Below, piece by piece: positions 1-7,341 of a stretch of DNA of 37,307 nucleotides. Source of the DNA: an uncultured Lachnospiraceae bacterium (GTDB lineage: Bacteria; Bacillota; Clostridia; Lachnospirales; Lachnospiraceae); assembly GCA_947172705.1 (NCBI GenBank), contig CAMWCA010000034.1, positions 1 through 37,307 on the forward strand, given 5' to 3'. The position numbers and the translations under genes are program-made. Position 1 is the stretch's first letter. Each line of letters starts with the position of its first letter. The notes below the pieces were generated by a model. That model saw only the letters and a list, made by a program, of their open reading frames with translations, did not search any database and was not told the origin of the DNA.

Positions 1-41
1 TCCATTCAGAAAATTTCACTTTAGGACTTGACTTTTAATAG

Positions 42-416
42 TTAGTCTTTCAATGAGATTGTCAGCTTCAGCGGCGCGAAAGTTTTTACCATGGTCTTAT
101 TCTTTCGAACCGCCAGAGGCGTATACCCATGAAAACGGGAAAATGCTTTGGTAAAGCTGTCGGGAGAATCGTAGCCATACTTCATCGCAAGCTCCATGAC
201 CGTTACATCGCTGGTGATCAGTTCCTCCCCCGCAAGCGCCATTCTGCGGTTTCTGATGTATTCCGCTATGGAGTACCCGCACAACATACTAAAACCCTTG
301 TGAAAATAAAAAGGGGAAATATGAACATGCTCTGCCACATCATGCATGGTAATATCCTCCATAATATGACTTTCCATATATCTGACCGCTTCCCCTACCG
401 CTTCTGACCATTCCAT
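42..416 (-). pseudogene. AraC-type regulator, DNA-binding part only (3'-truncated)
   Basis: The 124-residue product is almost entirely an AraC/XylS DNA-binding region. The first helix-turn-helix lies around residues 20-45 (DVAEHVHISPFYFHKGF) and the second around 70-105, ending in the family-type sequence GYTPLAVRK. In relatives with this N-terminal arrangement the HTH pair is usually followed by an effector-binding (GyrI-like) domain, giving about 280-300 residues. Here the frame stops just after the linker FAPLKLTISLKD, and the last 41 bases of the window do not continue it. I chose the ATG at 416 over a GTG at 425 because GGAGG lies 8 bases before it. It may be a decayed gene or a short functional regulator. 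The HTH call is firm; the pseudogene call is inference. Confidence 0.65.
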
Positions 417-441
417 GAGTATCACCTCCTGCCGTGATTAC

Positions 442-470
442 AGTATACCTTTCATTCTTTACCCTGTCCC
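442..470 (-). promoter_or_regulatory. Candidate sigma-A promoter of the AraC-type gene
   Basis: On the minus strand GGGACA (465-470) and TATACT (442-447) are 17 bases apart, about 25 bases upstream of the AraC-type start. The -10 is good and the -35 matches 4 of 6 positions. Found by eye only. Confidence 0.4.
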
Positions 471-556
471 GATCTTGCTTGCCCTCTTTTGTCGGGATAA
501 AAATTCCCCCTTTAAACCTGGATTCATTAGTTATATTTCACACCTTCCTCCATTTT

Positions 557-1393
557 CTATACTTCTAAATTCTTTTGACAGACGGGGCAGTAAACGCTTC
601 CCCTGCCGCCAACCACAATACGGCAAAGCATTTCCCCACACTTCGGACAAGGTTTGCCCTCCTGCCCGTAAACCTGCAAAAATGGCGTATTGCGGTAGTC
701 CTGCCCTTTGGTTTCTAAATATTCCTCCGGCGTTATTTTATTCACTTCGATAAAATAAGAAATTTGCTCCGGGATAGCAACGGCAAGCCGTTCCCATTCC
801 TCCATGTTCAAGCTGTTTGCCGGACGTGACGGATAAATCCCCGCAGTAAACAAAATCTCGTCAGAATAGATATTGCCTATGCCTGCAATGATGCTCTGAT
901 CTAACAGACATTCTTTCACGGCTTTTTTTCGTTTTCCCAAATGGGTATTCAAGTATTCGGCAGTAAGCTGCTTGTCAAGCGGCTCTGCGCCTAATTTTTC
1001 AATCCCGCTGTATGTATCTGCTTCGCCATTTTTTAACAGCCATAACCGCCCGAAACGGCGTGTGTCGGAGAACCGTAATTCTTTACCATTGTTTAATCTG
1101 AAAATAACGTGTGTATGCTTTTCTTCCGGGTAATCTGCCGGGGTAAGCAATAAGCAGCCTGTCATTCGTAAATGCAGGATAATACGGTCATTACTATTTA
1201 ACTGGATAACAAGGAATTTCCCCCTGCGTGTCATGTGTGAAACGGTCTGTCCTGTCAGCCGCCTGCAAAATTCATCAGCCGCAGGGTAAGCCGTAACTTC
1301 CGGGCGTTTTACTGTTACATTTTCAATCGTTAGCCCATGTATTTGCGGCTCAATCACTCTTTTTATTGTTTCAACTTCCGGCAATTCCGGCAT
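557..1393 (-). CDS. mutM: Formamidopyrimidine-DNA glycosylase (Fpg/MutM)
   Basis: This is a base-excision repair enzyme that removes oxidised purines such as 8-oxoguanine and cuts the abasic site. The 278 residues match the normal family length. The start PELPEVET supplies the catalytic N-terminal proline (exposed after Met removal) and the glutamate. The C-terminus carries the zinc finger as C249-x2-C252-x16-C269-x2-C272. The ATG at 1393 was chosen over an upstream GTG because catalysis requires Pro at position 2 and GAGGTG sits just before it. It overlaps the end of the upstream radical SAM gene by 23 bases, so it is co-transcribed and probably translationally coupled. It is the last gene of a MarR-headed operon, which suggests induced rather than housekeeping repair. 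Confidence 0.95.
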   Translation of the reverse strand: MPELPEVETIKRVIEPQIHGLTIENVTVKRPEVTAYPAADEFCRRLTGQTVSHMTRRGKFLVIQLNSNDRIILHLRMTGCLLLTPADYPEEKHTHVIFRLNNGKELRFSDTRRFGRLWLLKNGEADTYSGIEKLGAEPLDKQLTAEYLNTHLGKRKKAVKECLLDQSIIAGIGNIYSDEILFTAGIYPSRPANSLNMEEWERLAVAIPEQISYFIEVNKITPEEYLETKGQDYRNTPFLQVYGQEGKPCPKCGEMLCRIVVGGRGSVYCPVCQKNLEV

Positions 1394-2339
1394 GGTTATC
1401 ACCTCTACGCTCCGCTCCGGTGGTTGCAGAACATGCGTCCCCCGGACGCATTGCGCCCTTTCTTGCAGATTTTTTTATCTGTTCGTGGTAAAAATAATTG
1501 ACGATCACAGGCGGGGCGTTAAAGTCCTTATGTCTGCTATCATCATTTGTCACATAATCAAGTCCAATTTCAGCGGCAAAGGCTTTACATTCTTTGTCAA
1601 GGGTTATCCAGAAGCTTAAGTCTTTGCAATCGTATATATCATGGTACAGAGGGAAAAGCTGCGGATATTTTTCTTTTATATAGTCCATAATCACGGTTTT
1701 GTAGCCGCCCCGCAGGTTGAGGTTCTCTAACCATATCAGATTACATTGTGGCATTGCCCGCCGGATAATCGCTTTTATATCCGTAATGCCGGGAAATATC
1801 GGGGAGATAAAGCAGGTAGTCCGCACACCCGCAAGATAAAAGGCTTTCATGGCGGCAAGCCGCCTTTCTATGGAAACGGCTTTATCCATATCCTCCCGGA
1901 AACTTTCGTCCAGTGTGTTAATAGACCATGAAACACGGGCATTAGGAAACGACTTTATCAAGTCAAGGTCACGCAGTATCAAGTCGGATTTCGTGGCAAT
2001 GGAGAGCTTTGCGCCGCTTCCTTTTAGCTGTTCCAGTAAAGCCCTTGTGCGTCCGTAGGTTTCTTCCTGCGGATTGTAGGGGTCAGTGACAGAGCCGATA
2101 AACAGCTCCTTGCCTTTGTATTTTCCTGGGTTTTTGATTTCCTTCCAATATTTTATATCTAAGAAAGTTCCCCAATCCTCCGTATGTCCCGTAAAGCGTT
2201 TCATAAAGGACGCATAACAATATTTGCAGGCATGAGTACACCCTGCATAGGGGTTTACGGAATATTCACAAACGGGCAGATTAGATTTTGACAAAATACT
2301 TTTGACTTCAACCTCTTTTATCTTTAACGACTCCATCAT
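1371..2339 (-). CDS. SPL-family radical SAM protein
   Basis: A radical S-adenosylmethionine protein of the spore photoproduct lyase-like (Rv2578c-like) family. The [4Fe-4S]/SAM motif is C34-x3-C38-x2-C41 in the context NPYAGCTHACKYCYA, followed by FIGSVTDPYNPQE and a TIM-barrel-like body. These family members are usually 270-320 residues and their substrates are mostly unknown; true spore photoproduct lyase activity cannot be claimed. The start at 2339 (or 2336) follows GGGAG by 7 bases. The last 30 or so residues are low-complexity (ARKGAMRPGDACSATTGAE) and lie over the fpg start region and a perfect hairpin. It sits between DUF1848 and fpg in one operon, so a role in nucleic acid or damage-related chemistry is plausible but inferred. 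Confidence 0.85.
   Translation of the reverse strand: MMESLKIKEVEVKSILSKSNLPVCEYSVNPYAGCTHACKYCYASFMKRFTGHTEDWGTFLDIKYWKEIKNPGKYKGKELFIGSVTDPYNPQEETYGRTRALLEQLKGSGAKLSIATKSDLILRDLDLIKSFPNARVSWSINTLDESFREDMDKAVSIERRLAAMKAFYLAGVRTTCFISPIFPGITDIKAIIRRAMPQCNLIWLENLNLRGGYKTVIMDYIKEKYPQLFPLYHDIYDCKDLSFWITLDKECKAFAAEIGLDYVTNDDSRHKDFNAPPVIVNYFYHEQIKKSARKGAMRPGDACSATTGAERRGDNHAGIAGS
1433..1451 (-). promoter_or_regulatory. Perfect 8-bp hairpin inside the radical SAM tail, 40 bases before fpg
   Basis: ATGCGTCC (1433-1440) and GGACGCAT (1444-1451) are exact inverted copies around a 3-base loop. The hairpin lies within the end of the radical SAM coding sequence and upstream of the fpg ribosome site. No U-run follows, so it is not a classical terminator. 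It could tune fpg translation or mRNA processing. Confidence 0.4.
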
Positions 2340-2382
2340 TACCACGCTCCCATATGTATTTGCTTATCAGGCTTTGTATCGT

Positions 2383-3312
2383 CTACCCATCTGTTTGTTT
2401 TTGGGCAAGAAAACTTTTCTGCGCGCCCTGTGCCACAACATCCGTATCTTTCAATTCTCCCAGCAAAAGCGGGGAGTTTGGATTATGGTATTTATAGTTT
2501 TCAAACGCTTTCTGTGGGTTTTTATTGGCATAACAGTATTTACAGCCATTCATGCAGGTATCATAAGCCCCTATGTCCCGGCTTTCGATACAGTGGCAGC
2601 CCTGCCGTGTGCCTTTATGCTTTAAGTCCTTGAATATGATGCCGTTGGCATTTCCCAAAATATCAAACGTCATGCAGCCGGAAAAATGGATATGATAACG
2701 GGAGAAATCGCCGTTTGTTCCGCAGGTCTGAATGTAAACGCCGTATCTTTCCGCAATTGCTCCAAGTCCTTGTGCCAGTGCGTCCATATCCTGTTCGGAT
2801 AAGGGGATAAGCTCCGGCATATTGCTTTCCAGTTTTTTGTACATTTCCACAAAACTGAAAATACAGCGGTCAATGTATGGGGAAAGCGCCTTTGCCATAC
2901 GCTCAAAGGTTTCTAAATGCCGCTTTATGGTATATTCCTTTGTCAGCAGAACGGGGTCATACCTCCATGCAATCCGTTGTTTCCCAACAATTTCGGACAG
3001 TTTGATTAAGGTTTCCATACTTTCTTCTATGCCCGGAACGCCCGGCTCAATCTCTTTTCCGTATGCGGTAATCGTGTAATGGAAGTAAGTATTGAAACGG
3101 TCTGTGATCTCACGCAGGCGCGGCAGTATGGGCTTGTAATTCTTAGAGCAGAACACAACGCAGTCTACCGCATCCGGAATCAGTTCATAGCGTGTCACCT
3201 TGTTTGGGAACAAGGGGTTGCGTGAAAGCACATATCCTTCTGAAAAGCGGTTCAAAAGCCATTCCGTGTAATACTGGACGGTATCTGTCCGTCCTCCTGT
3301 GTTGATAATCAT
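2383..3312 (-). CDS. DUF1848 family protein with C-terminal cysteine (Fe-S-like) motif
   Basis: The 309 residues fit the DUF1848 family, whose function is not known. The N-terminal start IINTGGRTDT and a central RYDPVLLT segment are typical. Unusually for a radical SAM-like motif, the cysteines C253-x3-C257-x2-C260 (CMNGCKYCYAN) are near the C-terminus, preceded by C239 and C241, so an iron-sulfur cluster is likely. Its ATG overlaps the marR stop as ATGA, so translation is coupled. The next gene, another CxxxCxxC radical SAM-like protein, starts about 43 bases downstream. The pair probably acts on related substrates; that is inference from adjacency. Confidence 0.8.
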   Translation of the reverse strand: MIINTGGRTDTVQYYTEWLLNRFSEGYVLSRNPLFPNKVTRYELIPDAVDCVVFCSKNYKPILPRLREITDRFNTYFHYTITAYGKEIEPGVPGIEESMETLIKLSEIVGKQRIAWRYDPVLLTKEYTIKRHLETFERMAKALSPYIDRCIFSFVEMYKKLESNMPELIPLSEQDMDALAQGLGAIAERYGVYIQTCGTNGDFSRYHIHFSGCMTFDILGNANGIIFKDLKHKGTRQGCHCIESRDIGAYDTCMNGCKYCYANKNPQKAFENYKYHNPNSPLLLGELKDTDVVAQGAQKSFLAQKQTDG

Positions 3313-3767
3313 TTCTGCACCTCCATTTCCTGATTCACAAGTTTTGTAAGATTCTCTGTAAATGTCCGTGACAGATCAATGAGCTGTTTTTGCTCCTCTG
3401 GCGTAAACATGGACATTGCCGTATCCTCTGCCCATGTAATGTGACGGACAACTCTTTCACAGTAACCCCTGCCTGCATCGGTCATCTTCACCAGCTTCTC
3501 CCGCTTGTTTTCCTTCCGCTCTTCAACCGTCACATAAGCCTCCTTCAGCAGGTTCTGTATAATCAGATTGACTGTCTGCTTGGACTGGAATGTCCGGCTG
3601 CAAATATCTTTTTGTGTCAGCCCTTCCTTTGCATAAAATAGTATATTGACCACCAGCAGCGTTTTCATCAGCATCCCATTGCGTTTGGCATATTCATCAT
3701 ATAATGCAAATTGCTCATCACGGAATTTACAGTACAGATAGGCATTTTTCTTATCTTCCCTTGTCAT
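3309..3767 (-). CDS. MarR family transcriptional regulator
   Basis: A 152-residue winged-helix repressor of MarR type. The HTH and wing lie around residues 55-100 (GLTQKDICSRTFQSKQTVNLIIQNLLKEAYV, then ERKENKREKLVKMTDAG), flanked by helical dimerisation regions. The start is preceded by AGGAG at 7 bases. It is the first gene of the operon with DUF1848, radical SAM and fpg, and the TGA/ATG overlap with DUF1848 shows tight coupling. An inverted repeat straddling its own transcription start region makes autoregulation likely. The ligand is unknown. No cysteine is conspicuous near the HTH, so a redox-switch mechanism is not evident. Confidence 0.88.
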   Translation of the reverse strand: MTREDKKNAYLYCKFRDEQFALYDEYAKRNGMLMKTLLVVNILFYAKEGLTQKDICSRTFQSKQTVNLIIQNLLKEAYVTVEERKENKREKLVKMTDAGRGYCERVVRHITWAEDTAMSMFTPEEQKQLIDLSRTFTENLTKLVNQEMEVQK

Positions 3768-3797
3768 TGCATCACTCCTATAGTCAATTTCAATACA

Positions 3798-3811
3798 GTC
3801 AATTTATTGAC
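3798..3811. promoter_or_regulatory. Candidate MarR operator palindrome
   Basis: GTCAAT-TT-ATTGAC is a perfect 6-bp inverted repeat placed just downstream of the -10 of the marR promoter. A further GTCAATTT half-site lies at 3783-3790, 15 bases away. The position and symmetry fit MarR autoregulation; the regulator is inferred from adjacency. Confidence 0.5.
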
Positions 3812-3818
3812 CAATAAC

Positions 3819-3847
3819 AAATTAACATAATCGAAATTTTTTGTCAA
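3819..3847 (-). promoter_or_regulatory. Candidate sigma-A promoter of the marR-DUF1848-radical SAM-fpg operon
   Basis: On the minus strand TTGACA (3842-3847, perfect -35) and TAATTT (3819-3824, weak -10) are 17 bases apart. The operator palindrome follows immediately. Confidence 0.5.
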
Positions 3848-3877
3848 GACTGCTGAACAAACTTGAATTTCCAAACA

Positions 3878-3907
3878 TTGCAATTCCTTTTTCCCATGCC
3901 TTATAAT
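3878..3907 (+). promoter_or_regulatory. Candidate promoter of the ECF sigma gene
   Basis: TTGCAA (3878-3883) and a perfect TATAAT (3902-3907) are 18 bases apart, about 90 bases before the sigma-factor start. It looks like a housekeeping promoter. An ECF-type autoregulated promoter was not recognised. Confidence 0.4.
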
Positions 3908-3998
3908 GAAGTGAATTTACAAAAATTTTTTATAAATGTCACCTTTCTCCCTGCCCGCACGTATTAGATGCATAAAGACAAATGAAAGGAGGGACCCC

Positions 3999-4463
3999 AT
4001 GAGCATAGATGAAATGGTATCAGCGTACAGCAACATGCTTTATAAGATCTGCATCGTGATGCTGTGCAGCCAGCAGGATGCAGAAGATGCCATTCAGGAT
4101 ACCTTTTGCAGATACCTTGAAAAGAGACCTGACTTCAAAAGCCAGGAGCATGAGAAGGCATGGCTGATCCGGGTGGCGACCAATATCTGCCGGGACATGC
4201 TTCGCTTCAGAAGCCGACACCCCAAGGTATCTGTCGATGAACTCTCAATCTGTCTTTCAACACCGGACACCAGGCAGGCTTTCACAGAGCTTATGGAACT
4301 GCCGCCCAAGTTGAAGGCGGTGATTTATCTTCACTATGTGAGCGGATACAGCGTAAAGGAGATCGCAGATATTCTGACCATCACGGAAAACGCGGTGAAA
4401 AAAAGATTGCAAAGGGGCAGAGAATATCTGAGATTGTCATGGAAGGAGGCACAGGACAAATGA
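3999..4463 (+). CDS. ECF-type RNA polymerase sigma-70 factor
   Basis: A 154-residue extracytoplasmic-function sigma factor. Region 2 lies around residues 5-70, with DAEDAIQDTFCRYLE and the AWLIRVATNICRDMLR segment that binds the -10 and core enzyme. Region 4 lies around 100-148, with LPPKLKAVIYLHYVSGYSVKEIADIL and an HTH ending in RLQRGREYLR. The ATG at 3999 follows AGGAGG by 5 bases. The stop codon overlaps the start of the next gene as ATGA, the usual arrangement for a sigma factor and its membrane anti-sigma partner. Confidence 0.92.
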   Translation: MSIDEMVSAYSNMLYKICIVMLCSQQDAEDAIQDTFCRYLEKRPDFKSQEHEKAWLIRVATNICRDMLRFRSRHPKVSVDELSICLSTPDTRQAFTELMELPPKLKAVIYLHYVSGYSVKEIADILTITENAVKKRLQRGREYLRLSWKEAQDK

Positions 4464-5632
4464 AAGAACAACACATTAAAGAAGCAATGGAACAAGTCAA
4501 TATCCCTGATGAAATGAAAAAGAGGATCACCCGAAATCTTTGCAGGCAGACGGTGGACGGCGCTTATCACTGCAAATACAAGGCAAAAAACCTGAGAAAA
4601 AATCTGCTTGCCGCCGCGGCGCTGATTCTCCTTGCCGGCACTGTCAGCATTCCCGTACAGGCGGGAATACGCTATCTGGTAAAGCAGCGGATGGAAAGCA
4701 TTCCACAGGAGGAAATGGAAGACATACTGGAAATGCAGAAGACGCAAAACATCAATGGGAACGGCTTTTCACGGGAATATTCGCAAAAAGAGCAGGAAAG
4801 AAAGGCGGAGCTTTTCAGAGCCTACCAAAAGGGTACTTTCCCCCAGGGTCAGCTTCTCGTGGTTGAGACGGAAAAACAGGTACAGGCGGACACCTTATGC
4901 TATGTAACCAGCACCGGCGTTTTTTATCTGCCTGACCGGGAGCTTACCGATGAAGAACTTTTGGAAATCATTGACTTTGATTCCAAAGAAATATACAGCC
5001 TTTCCCTTGATCCTGAGGTCTCCGCTTTTCAGGAACAGCAGCAGAAAGAGCAGCTTCAGATCCAAAGCAAGGTGCAGGCTGAGGGCGGCATCAGCGAATC
5101 GGATGCCATTGCCATTGCCCAAAAATGGATGAATTCCTTCTTTGAGGTTTCCACCGACGGAATGGAAGAAACCATTTACCTGGACGAGGAGTCCTTTTCG
5201 GTTCCCATTTATCATATTACCTACGATATCCGCAGCAATTGCTATTACTATTTTTCCATCAGTACCCTGGACGGCACCCTTATGTCCATGGATGTAAGCC
5301 TTGCAAATATGTGGGAGTTAGATGCAACAGAAGCACAGGTGAAAGAGCAGATACCCGCCAGCGGTCAGGCGGCGGCAGCATTCATGAAAGAGCAGTTGGG
5401 CTTTCAGGATGATTTCAAAACCGTAACCTGCCTTTACCGCACGGAAAACGGAGAGCTGGTTTCCTGGTATCTCCCCTGCTATCTCACCGATGAAAAAGGA
5501 ATCATTCACGAAGTCGGCTTCCTGAATAACACCAACGAATTTTTCTGCTACAGGCAGGTAACTCCGGAATTATATCAGGAAAGGATCAGTCAGGAAAGCG
5601 TCACGGCGGTAACGCTGGATCTCCAACCTTGA
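4460..5632 (+). CDS. Single-pass membrane protein, probable anti-sigma factor or sensor partner
   Basis: A 390-residue protein with a 45-residue basic cytoplasmic N-terminus, one membrane segment around residues 48-66 (LLAAAALILLAGTVSIPV) and about 320 extracytoplasmic residues rich in Glu and Gln. I do not recognise a named domain in the outer part. The N-terminus lacks a clear zinc-binding anti-sigma HxxxCxxC motif. Co-translation with the ECF sigma gene (ATGA overlap, GGAGG upstream) is the main argument that it holds or senses for the sigma factor. The ATG at 4460 was preferred to an in-frame start 21 bases upstream. The gene ends before a strong terminator. Confidence 0.7.
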   Translation: MKEQHIKEAMEQVNIPDEMKKRITRNLCRQTVDGAYHCKYKAKNLRKNLLAAAALILLAGTVSIPVQAGIRYLVKQRMESIPQEEMEDILEMQKTQNINGNGFSREYSQKEQERKAELFRAYQKGTFPQGQLLVVETEKQVQADTLCYVTSTGVFYLPDRELTDEELLEIIDFDSKEIYSLSLDPEVSAFQEQQQKEQLQIQSKVQAEGGISESDAIAIAQKWMNSFFEVSTDGMEETIYLDEESFSVPIYHITYDIRSNCYYYFSISTLDGTLMSMDVSLANMWELDATEAQVKEQIPASGQAAAAFMKEQLGFQDDFKTVTCLYRTENGELVSWYLPCYLTDEKGIIHEVGFLNNTNEFFCYRQVTPELYQERISQESVTAVTLDLQP

Positions 5633-5650
5633 TCTGAAATGCTGTTAAAA

Positions 5651-5688
5651 CGGATCGAACATCTCTGTGGATGTCCGATCCGTTTTTT
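5651..5688 (+). terminator. Rho-independent terminator after the sigma/anti-sigma pair
   Basis: The arms 5651-5663 and 5671-5683 pair over 13 positions with one mismatch (CGGATCG...CGATCCG), followed by six T. On the minus strand the hairpin is followed by TTTT, so it may also end the convergent ABC permease transcript. Confidence 0.8.
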
Positions 5689-6455
5689 CATTTGATCACT
5701 CTTCTGTTTTTATACATGGAAAACAGCAGTACAATACCGGAAGCCGCCCCAAAGAAGAGGAAGGATTGCACAAGCGGCATAAAATTATAGCTTCCTCCCT
5801 GCCAGAAATCAATGAAATCATTGCTGATATAGGTCATGGGGAACATTGCGGCTACCCCCTGCAATGCCTTGGGCAGCTGGTCGGTACGTATTCCCATCAT
5901 CCCCGTCAGGATCATGATCATAAAGTACAAAAACATCCCCAGCCCAAAGGTAATACTGAATTTTTTACAGATCTCTGCGATTCCGTGGGCAAGCATCAGG
6001 CTGATCACGCCGATCAGATACAGGCACACCACCAGACAAAGAAGTGAGGAAAACGCCGGTTTCTCAACCTCCATGATCACTGTCTGGAACACTCCAAACA
6101 CTGCCAGAGCGATGGTCATAAAAATCAGATGGGCAATAATCTTCGCCGTGATCTCAGCCTCCATCCCATAGCCAAAAAGGCGCATTCTCAAGGGAATTCC
6201 CCGTTCCACTTCCTGGGAATACAACGCGCCGTACCCCAAAAGCATGATGGACATGGGGATCACAAGCGTCATGGTAAGCATAACAGAGGTGGTGATTTCC
6301 ATACGCATTTCTTCCGGCACCTGGCTGCCCAGGGCTTTGGACAGCAGCACGCACATAATATTGGGAAACACGATGCCGAAAAAATGGGGCATAAAATTGC
6401 CGTTGATATTTCTCAGCTCATACCCGATCATCTTCCAATTACATCTCTTTTTCAT
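5688..6455 (-). CDS. ABC-2 type transporter permease
   Basis: A 255-residue integral membrane protein with about six hydrophobic spans. A short cytoplasmic start (MKKRCNWKMIGYELR) is followed by spans near residues 22-40, 55-75, 105-125, 135-155, 165-185 and 225-245. Together with the ATP-binding gene directly upstream (ATGA overlap at 6452-6455, GGGAGG ribosome site) it forms a drug/peptide export or membrane-stress ABC transporter. The substrate cannot be read from the sequence. Control by the upstream two-component system is implied by the shared operon. Confidence 0.82.
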   Translation of the reverse strand: MKKRCNWKMIGYELRNINGNFMPHFFGIVFPNIMCVLLSKALGSQVPEEMRMEITTSVMLTMTLVIPMSIMLLGYGALYSQEVERGIPLRMRLFGYGMEAEITAKIIAHLIFMTIALAVFGVFQTVIMEVEKPAFSSLLCLVVCLYLIGVISLMLAHGIAEICKKFSITFGLGMFLYFMIMILTGMMGIRTDQLPKALQGVAAMFPMTYISNDFIDFWQGGSYNFMPLVQSFLFFGAASGIVLLFSMYKNRRVIK

Positions 6456-7336
6456 GACTGACCCTCCCCTTGCTTTTCATAAAATCTCTCCTTTGCATTC
6501 ATAAACATGATCTCAATATCAGAATGGCTCCTTTTAAAATTCACATCATTTTTCACCAGAATAGAGGTGATCTTCTCCTCCTCTTCCCTGCTTTTGGCGG
6601 ATATGGCAAGCAGATGATCCGGGGATTTCAATTGCTGAAAACCTTCCATAAGCTTCCGGTTTCTCTCCTGCCGATCCATGATATAGATCACTCTTCCGCA
6701 GTAGGTTCTGAAAAGTTCGTCGGTTTTCCCATAGGCGATCACTTTTCCCTCATCCAGCACCAGCAGCTTATCCGCAAGCTGCTCCAGCTCGTCATAGTAA
6801 TGGGAAATCACCAGCAGGGTATCCTTTTTGTCCCGATACCATTCCACCATCTTTTCCATCAGCTTCTGTCTGGTCTCAAAATCCAGCCCCGAAGTCACTT
6901 CGTCGTAAATGGTCAGCCTTGCTTTCTGCATCATCACCATGATGATGGTAAATTTCTGCTTCTGTCCTCCGGATAAGGCGTTGATCTTTTTTTTCAGACA
7001 GGGCTCAAATTCAAAAAATGAAATTAATTCACACAGTTCTCTGTTTTCTTTTATCTTCGTATTCAATATGGTTTCCATAATGTACTTCACCGGCATAGTG
7101 GTTACATATTCGTTAAACTGCATGTGTACTGCCATCTCTTCCGCCTTCAACTGGGTAAGAACCTTTCCCTGATAGGGAATCAGCCCTAAAAGCGCCTTCA
7201 CCAGAGTACTTTTCCCCGCTCCATTAGACCCGATCACCCCGATACGCTCTCCCTCTTCAATGACGATGGGCTCGGTAATCTGAAGCGCCACATGGCTTCC
7301 ATATTTTGCCTGTAACTGCTTAATTGTCAGTAACAT
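6452..7336 (-). CDS. ABC transporter ATP-binding protein
   Basis: A 294-residue nucleotide-binding subunit with Walker A GSNGAGKST, Q-loop MQFNEY, signature LSGGQ, Walker B with catalytic glutamate (LTIYDEVTSGLD) and the switch histidine in ISHYYDE. A C-terminal extension of about 80 residues follows the ATPase core, typical of ABC-2 exporters. The start is uncertain: the ATG at 7336 has GGAG 10 bases upstream, while one at 7345 overlaps the kinase stop as ATGA but is only one base from GGAG. Translation is coupled to the kinase gene upstream and the permease downstream. Confidence 0.9.
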   Translation of the reverse strand: MLLTIKQLQAKYGSHVALQITEPIVIEEGERIGVIGSNGAGKSTLVKALLGLIPYQGKVLTQLKAEEMAVHMQFNEYVTTMPVKYIMETILNTKIKENRELCELISFFEFEPCLKKKINALSGGQKQKFTIIMVMMQKARLTIYDEVTSGLDFETRQKLMEKMVEWYRDKKDTLLVISHYYDELEQLADKLLVLDEGKVIAYGKTDELFRTYCGRVIYIMDRQERNRKLMEGFQQLKSPDHLLAISAKSREEEEKITSILVKNDVNFKRSHSDIEIMFMNAKERFYEKQGEGQS

Positions 7337-7341
7337 CGTAA

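Noticed and set aside
1371..2339. True spore photoproduct lyase
   Set aside because: The protein has the radical SAM motif and general family look, but I cannot see the lyase-specific C-terminal cysteine context, so only the broad SPL family is called.
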